DNA from: Verrucomicrobiota bacterium
GTDB lineage: Bacteria; Verrucomicrobiota; Verrucomicrobiia; Opitutales; Opitutaceae
Length of the DNA: 64,000 nt
Assembly (NCBI GenBank): GCA_014584295.1
Contig: JACTNC010000035.1
Span: 1 to 64,000 of the forward strand
Direction: 5' to 3'
The position numbers were made by a program, and so were the translations under genes. Below the pieces are notes generated by a model that was not told the origin of the DNA, ran no database searches, and saw nothing but the letters and a program-made list of their open reading frames with translations. Below are positions 54,789 to 63,225 of this stretch, one piece after another; position 1 is the first letter of the stretch; each line of letters starts with the position of its first letter.

Positions 54789-55838
54789 TTATTGTTTGGT
54801 TGAAGCGGCGGAAGAATCCCCGCGCGAAATCAGTTTGGGCGAGATGGTCAGGCCAATGCGGCCGCCGACGTCGCGATTCTCGATCCGCCAGAGCAGGTGA
54901 TCGATGACCTTGCGCACGAGCAGCGGCAGGTTGATGTCGATCGCAGCCGGATGATGGTCGAGATTGTGATAAATCATCGGGTTGTAGTTGCCGAGGATCG
55001 TATCGAAATCGCGTTCCGGATTCTTTCCGGCCTCCCTCAGCGCGCGGAAGAAAGCGCCGCAGAAATGATCCACGGGCAGGTAGAGCCCGGTCGTTTTCGG
55101 CGCGGATGCGAGCAAACGGCGAACCAACTCCGCACTTTCAGCGTGGAGCGGCGTGAACTCCAGGTAACTCACCCCGGGATTGGACACACCCATGATCGAA
55201 TGGAGCGTCATGCCAAGTTCCTTTGCCCGGGCGGCAAATGCGTTCGAACGTCGCGCAATGGCGCTGTATTCGGGGTCGGTCGAGATGACAGCGACGGATT
55301 TGTGCCCGCGCTGGTGAAGGTAGTCGGCGGCCATGCGGCCGTTCTCTTCGTTGTTGGGCTCGACGTAATCCCCCGCGAACGCAGTGGAGCGCCGGGTCAT
55401 GAACCACACATGCGGCAGGGTGGCCATCTGGGCCATGCACTCAGGCGTTGGCTCCATCCCCTGAATAATCACGCCGTCCAGGCGCTCACCGACGAGTACG
55501 CGCGGCAATTCTGCCGGGCTGTTGGAGAAAAGGACCCGCAGATCGACCCGATAACGCGGATCCGTGGACTGGACCTGAAGCAGCTGATCCTGAAACCAGT
55601 TCAGGCTCGGATTGTTCGCCTTGGCCCCCACGAACCATACCCCGATGCGACGCTGCTCCGGCAGCCGGGCCTTGGGCCCGCGGCGCCGATTGAGTGGGGC
55701 CGGTACGTAGTTGTGCTGCTGCATCACGGCGCGAATGCGCGCAAGGCTTTCCGCAGCCACAAGCTCCGGCTGATTGATGGCCCGGGACACCGTTGCGGGT
55801 GAAACGCGAGCTTTGTTGGCTATCTCTGTGATCAGCAT
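54789..55838 (-). CDS. LacI-family transcriptional regulator
   Basis: A 349-residue DNA-binding repressor or activator. The N-terminal helix-turn-helix reads 'TEIANKARVSPATVSRAIN', with the hinge helix region near 'RRRGPKARLPE'; the rest is a periplasmic-binding-protein-like ligand domain ('GVWFVGAK' to the end). It probably binds a sugar and controls the TonB receptor and/or the divergent rhamnosidase operon. A possible autoregulatory operator lies 18 bp upstream of its start codon. The inducer is not predictable. Confidence 0.95.
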   Translation of the reverse strand: MLITEIANKARVSPATVSRAINQPELVAAESLARIRAVMQQHNYVPAPLNRRRGPKARLPEQRRIGVWFVGAKANNPSLNWFQDQLLQVQSTDPRYRVDLRVLFSNSPAELPRVLVGERLDGVIIQGMEPTPECMAQMATLPHVWFMTRRSTAFAGDYVEPNNEENGRMAADYLHQRGHKSVAVISTDPEYSAIARRSNAFAARAKELGMTLHSIMGVSNPGVSYLEFTPLHAESAELVRRLLASAPKTTGLYLPVDHFCGAFFRALREAGKNPERDFDTILGNYNPMIYHNLDHHPAAIDINLPLLVRKVIDHLLWRIENRDVGGRIGLTISPKLISRGDSSAASTKQ

Positions 55839-55856
55839 GGATGGGGCATTCCCACT

Positions 55857-55871
55857 ACTGAGAATTTCAGT
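55857..55871. promoter_or_regulatory. Candidate LacI-type operator
   Basis: ACTGA-GAATT-TCAGT is an inverted repeat 18 bp before the LacI-family start. A related half-site (ACTGAAAAT) recurs near 56802 upstream of the isomerase-like gene. The usual central CG of LacI operators is missing, so this is tentative. Confidence 0.4.
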
Positions 55872-55927
55872 AAGCGTAATGAAACGGGATGTAGGTAGGT
55901 CAAGAGATTTTCAGCAAAATTCATGAA

Positions 55928-56794
55928 TCATGACTTTTTTGTCGACACGCGCCCCAAGGCTCGCTCCCACGCGAGGAGGATTTCCTTCCGGCAGCGCACG
56001 GCGTCGGGCCAGACGGGGGGATTGGTACTGACATTGTAGCCGACGGTGGTCCCCAGCTCCGGGCAGGTCCATAGGGTGTTGCCCGGCCGCGGACCCTCGA
56101 GCCAGAGCGCAAATAGGTCTTCGACAAAGCCAATGTAATCCACGAACTCCGGAGTGAGTTTCCCCTTGCCGTTCGTCACGGGCACCTGGCAGTGCTGGCT
56201 GTTGAACGGCCGAAGGTGGAACATCTGGGAGTGTTGGATGGACTCCGGCCAGAGGAGGAGCCGGGCGGAGTAATCCTTGGGTAGGATGTGCTTTGAAACG
56301 GCAAAATGGGAGTGGTCCCAGGTCACCGGCATGACTTCCCCGGTTTCCCTCGTATAACGGTCGTTGATTTCGGTGAATTTTTCAGGCGTTTCAGTCGCGG
56401 TGTCGCGGTGGACCTCGATGTGCACGGACAGGCCCAGACGCCTCGAGAGGGCGATCAACTTGACTGCCATCTTGGCAGCCTTGGCGGGCGGGGTGTCGTG
56501 GTCCAGGAGCTGGATATTGATGAATCGAACTCCCAGGGCGCGCTGGGACTCCAGTTTCGCCCGGGCAACAGCCAGGTCGCCACAGTCAAAACCACTCATC
56601 AGGACAAGTCCCAGCTTCCGGGCCTCGGTTGCCATTTCTGGGGAAATGAAGGCGCAGACGCCGTCGAATCCCTCCTTTTTCATTTCGAGCAGTTGCCGGG
56701 GCATTTTCCATTCGCGGCGCGGGCTTGGCTGACCGACCATGGACCACGGGGTGGCACAAACGATTATTTGGGGGCGTTCTGAAACAATTTTCAT
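55928..56794 (-). CDS. Xylose isomerase-like TIM-barrel protein
   Basis: A 288-residue soluble protein of the sugar-phosphate isomerase/epimerase (AP endonuclease 2) fold. Barrel strands carry likely metal ligands: 'SVHIEVHRDT', 'VTWDHSHF' and 'CPELGTT'. 'FINIQLLDHDTP' and 'EGFDGVCAF' mark other strands. Such enzymes isomerise or epimerise sugars and inositols. The ATG at 56794 is taken as the start of homology; a longer frame exists. It is divergent from the GH78 rhamnosidase gene and shares its control region, consistent with a role in the same sugar pathway. Confidence 0.82.
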   Translation of the reverse strand: MKIVSERPQIIVCATPWSMVGQPSPRREWKMPRQLLEMKKEGFDGVCAFISPEMATEARKLGLVLMSGFDCGDLAVARAKLESQRALGVRFINIQLLDHDTPPAKAAKMAVKLIALSRRLGLSVHIEVHRDTATETPEKFTEINDRYTRETGEVMPVTWDHSHFAVSKHILPKDYSARLLLWPESIQHSQMFHLRPFNSQHCQVPVTNGKGKLTPEFVDYIGFVEDLFALWLEGPRPGNTLWTCPELGTTVGYNVSTNPPVWPDAVRCRKEILLAWERALGRVSTKKS

Positions 56795-56912
56795 GGAGTG
56801 ACTGAAAATATCTGAAAACTGATGTTGAAAAATGCCGGATGGCCAGCCCATTTTCACGGCGACATTGCGGATTTGGCCTACCTGAGCGGCCTGAGTCTGC
56901 CAGTCCCCTGCC

Positions 56913-59354
56913 ATGCACCCCCTGCCATTTGTCCAACGCTCCTCTTGGATTTGGTCAGCCGAGGGCACCCACGCGGTGCCTCCGGTGACAGCATCGTCGC
57001 CGTCGCACTACCAGGTTCGCCTTTTCAGGCGGACTTTCACGGCGCAGGAGGGGACGCATCTGACGGTGCATGTGTCGGCAGACAGCCGGTTCATTCTGTT
57101 CTGCAATGGCAGGCGGGTGGCCCGGGGTCCGGCGCGCGGGGATATTCATCATCACTTTTATGAGAGCGTCGATCTGAGTCCGCACCTGGGCGCGGGTAAC
57201 AATGTGATCGCCGCGATTGTTTTCGACATGTCGCGCGTTGCCCATCGGCCGACCGCGCTCGGAGCTCCCTGCGCGATCATGACCTATGCGGGAGGCTTTC
57301 TTTTGGAGGGCGACCTTGTTGGTGCTGGCGACACGAGGGAGCGCCTGGACACGGGCCTGGCGGGTTGGAGGGTCAAGGTGGACACGTCCTACCGTTTCCA
57401 AAACGACAACACGCGCTTTGAGGGATACCACGGCTATTTCGAGCATCTGGTATCGCGTGAGCTTCCCGTCGGCTGGAATCAAACCGGTTTTGACGATTCG
57501 GGTTGGGCCGAAGCGACGACACTTTTTCTGGCGGAACGCATCGAAAACCGCCGCGATCCGACGAGTCCCTACGGGCTGATGCCGCGCATGATTGCGCCGC
57601 TGGAGGAACACGAAGCCAGACCCTTCGTCGATGCCTTCTTGCCGGGCGGAGCGGCGCCCACAGGCAATTGGAGCGGGCTGGGCCGGGGTCAGGGCGCGGT
57701 GACGATTCCTGCGCGGCAGACGATTGAAGTCATTCTCGACGTCGGCGAACTGACCACCGCCTATCCGCGGCTGATCGCCAGCGGCGGGGCAGGCGCGGCG
57801 GTTCGTCTGACCTATGCCGAAGCGCTCAGGCTGCCGTGGGGCACACCGGGCGCCAAACTGCTTGGCCGCCCTCAATCGCTTGCGAACCTGGCGTCGCATT
57901 TTGCCGACGAATCCTCGAGTTGGACGTTTGATCGCCGCGGAAAAATCAGTGGATGGTCGGATGTGTGGGAACCGCGCGGTGGAGCTGAGGAAGAAACCTA
58001 CGAACCCTGGCACTGGCGTGCGTTTCGCTACATGAGTGTCGCGATCACGACAGGCGACGAGCCCCTGCAGCTTCGGAGTGTGGGACATCGTTTCACTGCC
58101 TATCCTTACCGGATCCAGGCGTTCTTCACGTGTTCTGATCCCCGGCTCGACAAGATCTGGAAAGCGTCGCTCGCCACCATGCGGCTGTGTTCCCACGAGA
58201 CCTTCGAGGACTGCCCGCATTACGAGCAGATGCAGTATGCGGGTGACACGATGATCACATCCAAGGTCGGACTGCTGGCATCGGGAGACGGATCGCTCAC
58301 ACGCCAGTCGCTTTATCATTTCGACTGGTCAAGGCTGCCTGAAGGACTCACGCACAGCCGCTATCCCTCGCGCCTGCTTCAGGTCATCCCGTCGTGGTCG
58401 CTGCACTGGATCACGACGCTGCGCGACTACGTTTACCTGACGGGGGATCTCGAGACCCTGCGCGATCTCCTTCCTGGGGTACGCGCCGTGCTTGCGTGGT
58501 TTGAACGGCATGCGGACGGCGACGGACTGCCGTCAAAGCTACCCTTCTGGAACATCACGGACTGGTGCCCGTGGTGGCCGCGCGGCGTCGTGCCGGGGGC
58601 GGATACGGGTGCGACTTGCATCATTTCGGCCCAGTACATCGTGGCCCTTGACGAAACCGCCGATCTTCTGCGGCTGGTGGGGCGTGAGGGGGAGGCAAAC
58701 GGCTATGCGACCGAGGCCGCGGCGCTGCGGAGCGTGGTGCATGAGCGGTTTTGGTCGGAGGAGGAGGGACTCTACTTCGACCGGCCGGGCGGACCCGAGG
58801 TCAGCCAGTATGGAAACGCCTGGGCCGTGGTTTGCGGTGCCGCGGGCCCCAAGCAACGGGAGCGTTTGCTGAAGCGTTTTCCGACGGATCCGAAACTGGC
58901 GCCGGGGTCGTTCTTCTGCTGGCACGCGGTGTTTCGTGCCTTCGCGATCAGCGGTGTCTACGATCGCATGCCGGAGTGTCTCGGTCCATGGCACGAGATG
59001 ATCGACTACGGACTCGACACATTTGTTGAGGAAAACAGCTACTGGCGATCGCTGTGTCATGCATGGAGCGCGCATCCGGCGATTGAGTTTGCCACAAAAA
59101 TCCTCGGCGTCACTCCCGCCAAACCAGGCTTTGCCGCGATCGACATCCAGCCGCACCTCTGCGGGCTCAGTCATGCGTCGGGTTCGGTGTGCACGCCGAA
59201 GGGGCTTGTGAAGGTTTCTTGGAAGGTCGCGGAGGGGCGGTTCATACTTGATCTCCATTCCCCAGAGGGCACGCCGGTGAGCCTGCGACTTCCCCGGGGC
59301 GCGCGGCACGAATCGGCGGGAGGCCGAAGGCAGTTTGAGGTGATGCTGACATGA
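56913..59354 (+). CDS. Alpha-L-rhamnosidase (GH78-like)
   Basis: An 813-residue glycosidase that removes terminal alpha-L-rhamnose. N-terminal beta domains ('FILFCNGRRVARGPARGD', 'EVILDVGELTTAYPRL') precede the (alpha/alpha)6 barrel with the catalytic-region motif EDCPHYEQMQYAGD (Asp433 to Asp445), and a C-terminal beta-sandwich with 'SGSVCTPKGLVKVSW'. No signal peptide is evident, so it may act in the cytosol or use a non-standard route. It heads an ATGA-coupled operon with the PmoA-like and class V aminotransferase genes. Confidence 0.9.
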   Translation: MHPLPFVQRSSWIWSAEGTHAVPPVTASSPSHYQVRLFRRTFTAQEGTHLTVHVSADSRFILFCNGRRVARGPARGDIHHHFYESVDLSPHLGAGNNVIAAIVFDMSRVAHRPTALGAPCAIMTYAGGFLLEGDLVGAGDTRERLDTGLAGWRVKVDTSYRFQNDNTRFEGYHGYFEHLVSRELPVGWNQTGFDDSGWAEATTLFLAERIENRRDPTSPYGLMPRMIAPLEEHEARPFVDAFLPGGAAPTGNWSGLGRGQGAVTIPARQTIEVILDVGELTTAYPRLIASGGAGAAVRLTYAEALRLPWGTPGAKLLGRPQSLANLASHFADESSSWTFDRRGKISGWSDVWEPRGGAEEETYEPWHWRAFRYMSVAITTGDEPLQLRSVGHRFTAYPYRIQAFFTCSDPRLDKIWKASLATMRLCSHETFEDCPHYEQMQYAGDTMITSKVGLLASGDGSLTRQSLYHFDWSRLPEGLTHSRYPSRLLQVIPSWSLHWITTLRDYVYLTGDLETLRDLLPGVRAVLAWFERHADGDGLPSKLPFWNITDWCPWWPRGVVPGADTGATCIISAQYIVALDETADLLRLVGREGEANGYATEAAALRSVVHERFWSEEEGLYFDRPGGPEVSQYGNAWAVVCGAAGPKQRERLLKRFPTDPKLAPGSFFCWHAVFRAFAISGVYDRMPECLGPWHEMIDYGLDTFVEENSYWRSLCHAWSAHPAIEFATKILGVTPAKPGFAAIDIQPHLCGLSHASGSVCTPKGLVKVSWKVAEGRFILDLHSPEGTPVSLRLPRGARHESAGGRRQFEVMLT

Positions 59355-60211
59355 GCCAGGCGTTTGAGCTCAACGTTCCGACGGATGGGAAATCGGTGGA
59401 GATTCACCGGCGCGGAGGAGGATTGCTCCTTCGTTATGTTGTTGTTCCCGAAACACCGCCGACCGAGGCACCGCGGCCGTATGCGCACCCGGTCCGAACC
59501 CTTCGCGGCGAATGTCTCACGCTGTTTCGTCCGAATGACCACCCGTGGCACCACGCCCTGAGTTTTACGCTCACCTCGGTGTCGGGACACAATTTCTGGG
59601 GTGGTCCCAGCTACCGCAAGGAGGATGGCTATGTGCATCGGGGCGACCAGGGCAACCAGTTGCATGAAGCATGGATCGAACGGAGCCCCGGCCGGATCGC
59701 GCATACGCTTGTCTGGAGGGCGGGACACCAGGGTGAGATCCTGCTGCGCGAGGAGCGCTCGCTGGGATTCCGGCTCGAGAGCGAAAACGCCTGGTCGCTG
59801 CGGTGGCAATCCTCGCTGAAGAATGTCTCGGGTCGGCTGCTCGTTCTGGGACACTATCGGGCACCCGAAGGCCTGGTGGGCTCGCATTACAGCGGGCTGC
59901 AGTTTCGCGGGGCTCGCGACCTTCTTGATGACCATGGCGATGCCACCATCGGCATCTTTGCAGAAGGCGATCGTCAAGGTGAGGCTGCGATCCACGGCGT
60001 GCCTCTGACCTGGATGGAATGGCATGGGCAGCGCGATGAGACGCTCCGGCGGGTGTCCATCCGGTTTGAGAACGGTAACGGACCCTTGCATCTGTTTGTG
60101 CGGAGGAATTATCCTCTGGCCGCATTTCCGCCGAACTTTGACGAAGTCCTCATGCTCCCGGCGGACGGCAATCTGAGCATGGATCACACCCTGACATTTT
60201 CCGATTTATGA
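59351..60211 (+). CDS. PmoA-like (DUF6807) protein
   Basis: A 286-residue protein resembling the 'PmoA family' (DUF6807): 'PRPYAHPVRTLRGE', 'RPNDHPWHHAL' and 'SGLQFRGARD' are the recognisable blocks. Despite the name these are not methane monooxygenase subunits; they are probably sugar-mutarotase-like beta proteins in glycan loci. The start overlaps the rhamnosidase stop by ATGA and its own stop overlaps the next gene likewise. No signal peptide. Confidence 0.82.
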   Translation: MSQAFELNVPTDGKSVEIHRRGGGLLLRYVVVPETPPTEAPRPYAHPVRTLRGECLTLFRPNDHPWHHALSFTLTSVSGHNFWGGPSYRKEDGYVHRGDQGNQLHEAWIERSPGRIAHTLVWRAGHQGEILLREERSLGFRLESENAWSLRWQSSLKNVSGRLLVLGHYRAPEGLVGSHYSGLQFRGARDLLDDHGDATIGIFAEGDRQGEAAIHGVPLTWMEWHGQRDETLRRVSIRFENGNGPLHLFVRRNYPLAAFPPNFDEVLMLPADGNLSMDHTLTFSDL

Positions 60212-61500
60212 GACTTGGCAGAAAGGATTTCCTGAAGGGATTGGGTGTCGCGGCGCTCGGGGCGACGTCCGCCTCGGTGATGGACGCAGCGCGCCCGGCG
60301 CCCGCGGATCGGCCCCGTGGCCTATTGCCCTTTGAGTCGAAGAATCCGGCGCCATTTTGGAATCGCGTGAGGGATCTCTATGCGCGCCGTGACGACTTTG
60401 CTTACCTGAATAGCGGTGGGCTTGGCCCGGCCTCGAGGCCCGTCCTCGAAAAATATGATCAGGTTACCGCGGATCTGGATCTGAAGGTCGAGACCGGGCA
60501 TGCCATGCATGAGCCGGCGCGAAAAGTGGCGGCGGAGTTTTTCGGGGTGACGCCCGAAGAGGTCTGCTTCGTACGCAATACCACGGAGGGGAATTCGATT
60601 GTCGCCTGTGGCCTCGACCTGAAGGCGGGTGACGAAGTGATCTTTGAATCCCATGCGCATCCCGGCGGATCGATTCCCTGGCTGAACCGCGCCCACAGGC
60701 AGGGGATCGTCGTGCGCACGTTTGAACCGGATCCGTCGTCCGCCGCGGGAAACCTGGAGCGGATCTCCGCGCTGATCAAGCCGCGGACCAAGGTCATCCA
60801 GATCAGTCACGTGACGGCTCCGACGGGAATCGTCATGCCCGTGAAGGCTATTGCGAAACTCGCCCGCGAGAAAGGCTGCTGGTTTCATGTCGATGGCGCG
60901 CAGTCCGGCGGCATGCTGAATTTTTCCCTGCGCGACATCGGGTGTGATTCCTATGCCACGAGCGGTCACAAGTGGATCGGTGCGCCGCGGGAGACAGGGC
61001 TGCTCTATATCCGGCGCGATCGCATCGACGAGGTTGCGCCGACGTTTGTGGGTGCCTACACCAGCGATGATTTCAGCTTCTCGGGCAAGCTGGTGTATGT
61101 CGACGGCGTGAAGCGCCATGAGTACGGCACGCGCAACACGGCGCTGATCATGGGCGTGGCGGAGGCGATGCGTTTTCACGATGAGATCGGGCGCCAGCGC
61201 GTGCTGGACTACGGCACCGGTCTCGCCTGGCGGGTTCACCGCGGACTGGAAAAGATTCCACGCGTCACGGTGCTCACGCCGTCCGTTCCGGAGTTACGCG
61301 CGTCCATCACGACGTTTGCCGTGGAGGGGGCGACTGCGGCGAAGATCTTCGGATACCTGCTCAATCGGCACCAGCTCCGCTGTCGGCCCGTCACCGAGGA
61401 CGGACTTGAGGCGGTGCGTGTTTCAACGCACGTCTTCAACACCGCGACTGAGTGCGACCGCGTTGTGCAGGGTGTGACGGAATTTGTGCGAACCCTCTGA
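60208..61500 (+). CDS. Exported class V PLP enzyme (aminotransferase/desulfurase-like)
   Basis: A 430-residue fold-type I PLP enzyme of aminotransferase class V (cysteine desulfurase / isopenicillin-N epimerase-like). Visible are 'YLNSGGLGPASRPV', 'VRNTTEGNS', 'FHVDGAQSGG' and the Schiff-base Lys255 in SGHKWIGAP. The N-terminus is Tat-like, but its motif is RKDFLKG, with RK in place of RR. Tat export would let it fold with PLP in the cytosol. ATGA-coupled to the PmoA-like gene. Substrate unknown; a periplasmic amino-sugar or amino-acid reaction is plausible. Confidence 0.85.
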   Translation: MRLGRKDFLKGLGVAALGATSASVMDAARPAPADRPRGLLPFESKNPAPFWNRVRDLYARRDDFAYLNSGGLGPASRPVLEKYDQVTADLDLKVETGHAMHEPARKVAAEFFGVTPEEVCFVRNTTEGNSIVACGLDLKAGDEVIFESHAHPGGSIPWLNRAHRQGIVVRTFEPDPSSAAGNLERISALIKPRTKVIQISHVTAPTGIVMPVKAIAKLAREKGCWFHVDGAQSGGMLNFSLRDIGCDSYATSGHKWIGAPRETGLLYIRRDRIDEVAPTFVGAYTSDDFSFSGKLVYVDGVKRHEYGTRNTALIMGVAEAMRFHDEIGRQRVLDYGTGLAWRVHRGLEKIPRVTVLTPSVPELRASITTFAVEGATAAKIFGYLLNRHQLRCRPVTEDGLEAVRVSTHVFNTATECDRVVQGVTEFVRTL

Positions 61501-61589
61501 CGCTCGTCATGCCTTCTGAAGTCCCTCCATGTGCCGACACCTGCACCCGCCGTAAATGGGCGGGTGGTGCGGCGAATCGGAAGGCTGAC

Positions 61590-62123
61590 TCAGTTGGCAA
61601 CCTCGGCAATCATCTCGACTTCCACCACTGCACCGAGGGGGAGCGCATTGGAACCGACAGAAACCCGCGCGTGGCGCCCGGCATCGCCGAACACGGCGAC
61701 CAGAAGATCAGAGCAGCCGTTGATCACGCTCGACTGACGCGTGAAGTCATCCGTGCAGTTCACGAACCCGCCCACGCGGACGATGCGCTTCACGCGACGC
61801 AGGTCGCCGAGCTCGGCCTTCAGCGTGGAGATCAGCGCGAGCGCGGCACCGCGTGCCGCCTCGACCGCCTGGGCCTCGGCGAGGCTGGCGCCCACCTTGC
61901 CTACGACGACCTTGCCGTCGCCATCGCGTCCGAGCTGACCGGCGAGGAAAATCAGGTTGCCCGTACGCACGGCGGACACGTAGTTGGCGATCGAGCGGTT
62001 GGGCGCCGGCAGCGTGAGATTCATTCCCGCCAGTCTCTCCTCCGGCGTCTGTGCAAACGCACTGCCCACGCATGCGACCACCGCAACCACCCACGCCGCA
62101 AATCGAACTGATTTTATGATCAT
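61590..62123 (-). CDS. Exported RidA/YjgF-family protein
   Basis: A 177-residue protein with a signal peptide (SVRFAAWVVAVVACVGSAFAQ). The mature part is a RidA (enamine/imine deaminase) domain: 'VRTGNLIFLAGQLGRD', 'LKAELGDLRRVKRIVRVGGFV' (in part) and the conserved Arg-containing 'HARVSVGSNALPLGAVVEVE'. RidA proteins hydrolyse reactive enamines, imines and 2-aminoacrylate produced by PLP enzymes, usually in the cytosol, so an exported form is notable. Its start overlaps that of the divergent BNR-repeat gene. Confidence 0.9.
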   Translation of the reverse strand: MIIKSVRFAAWVVAVVACVGSAFAQTPEERLAGMNLTLPAPNRSIANYVSAVRTGNLIFLAGQLGRDGDGKVVVGKVGASLAEAQAVEAARGAALALISTLKAELGDLRRVKRIVRVGGFVNCTDDFTRQSSVINGCSDLLVAVFGDAGRHARVSVGSNALPLGAVVEVEMIAEVAN

Positions 62124-63225
62124 GCGTTCACCACAACCATCCGTGCCGCGAGCGGCAATCCGTAAACCTTCCGGAAGGGGAAAAGTCCGGCCCTTCTGGG
62201 CGATGCCAGCACTCACCGCCGTCTTCGTCGCCGCGCTGGCCTCAACCGCACCGGGCGCACGTGCGGCGTCCGCCGCGACGGGCCATGACATGTACCTGTG
62301 CGCGGGGGTCAATCGCGACTACATCGTGGGAGCGAAACTTGTTACCCTGAGCGGGCTTTACCGCCGGACCGCCAAAGGGGAGTACGAGCATTTTGGACCC
62401 AACTATCCGCAGATCTTCGCGATCTCATTCGACCCCAGGAACCACAAGGTCTTCTACACCGCGACAATCAACGGATGCGTACAGACCTCGGATGGGGGCG
62501 AGACGTGGCGCATCAGCACGAGCTGGGACATGACGGAGCCGAAGGATGTCTGCGTCGACGGGAATGCTCCCGACAATGTCTATCTCGCTTTGCCGGATGG
62601 CATCGCGGTCTCGAATGATCGCGGAGGCACCTGGGTGCGACGCGAAAAAGGACTCCCCGCGCGTGGCAAGTATACGCAGACCATCAAGGTTGACCGGACG
62701 CGCGCCGGGCGCGTGCTTGCCGGTTGCGAATCCGGAATTTACCTGAGCGAAAACGGCGCCGAGAGCTGGCGCAAAGTCGCGAGCGCGACGGCTACCGTGA
62801 CTCAGCTTCAGCAATCTCCGCATGACCCGAAGCTCTGGTTGGCAACGACGCAAAATGAGGGAGTGCTCGTTTCCCGGGATGGCGGTCGGAACTGGAAGCG
62901 TATCGGCGGGCTCTCCACGGAACATGCCTGGTATAGTGTGACCTTTGATCCGACGCATGAATCGCGCTGGGCCGTCTGCGGCTGGCAGTACGGCATCTTT
63001 ACCTCGGAGGATGGAGGCAAGACGTGGACGGCTCGCAACCAGGGGCTTCCGGACTACCACGGTGCGTTTCGTGTCAGCGTCGATCCCGACAGTGGCCGCC
63101 TGTATTTCAACCTATGGCGCCGCGGATTCTATGCCTCCGATGACTTTGGACGGAGCTGGCACTTTGAAGGAATTGAAGGAGGCACGGTCTACAACTTTGC
63201 GTACATCTCGAAAGGAGCGAAATGA
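62122..63225 (+). CDS. Secreted BNR/Asp-box repeat protein
   Basis: A 367-residue exported protein: a basic leader and hydrophobic stretch ('MPALTAVFVAALAS') form the signal. The mature part is a beta-propeller with six Asp-box (SxDxGxxW) repeats: TSDGGETW, SNDRGGTW, SENGAESW, SRDGGRNW, SEDGGKTW and SDDFGRSW. Such folds occur in sialidases and in non-catalytic sortilin-like proteins; no sialidase Arg triad is evident. Start is uncertain: ATG 62122 (or 62116) keeps a basic n-region; ATG 62203 would start at the hydrophobic segment. ATGA-coupled to the next gene. Confidence 0.8.
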   Translation: MRSPQPSVPRAAIRKPSGRGKVRPFWAMPALTAVFVAALASTAPGARAASAATGHDMYLCAGVNRDYIVGAKLVTLSGLYRRTAKGEYEHFGPNYPQIFAISFDPRNHKVFYTATINGCVQTSDGGETWRISTSWDMTEPKDVCVDGNAPDNVYLALPDGIAVSNDRGGTWVRREKGLPARGKYTQTIKVDRTRAGRVLAGCESGIYLSENGAESWRKVASATATVTQLQQSPHDPKLWLATTQNEGVLVSRDGGRNWKRIGGLSTEHAWYSVTFDPTHESRWAVCGWQYGIFTSEDGGKTWTARNQGLPDYHGAFRVSVDPDSGRLYFNLWRRGFYASDDFGRSWHFEGIEGGTVYNFAYISKGAK

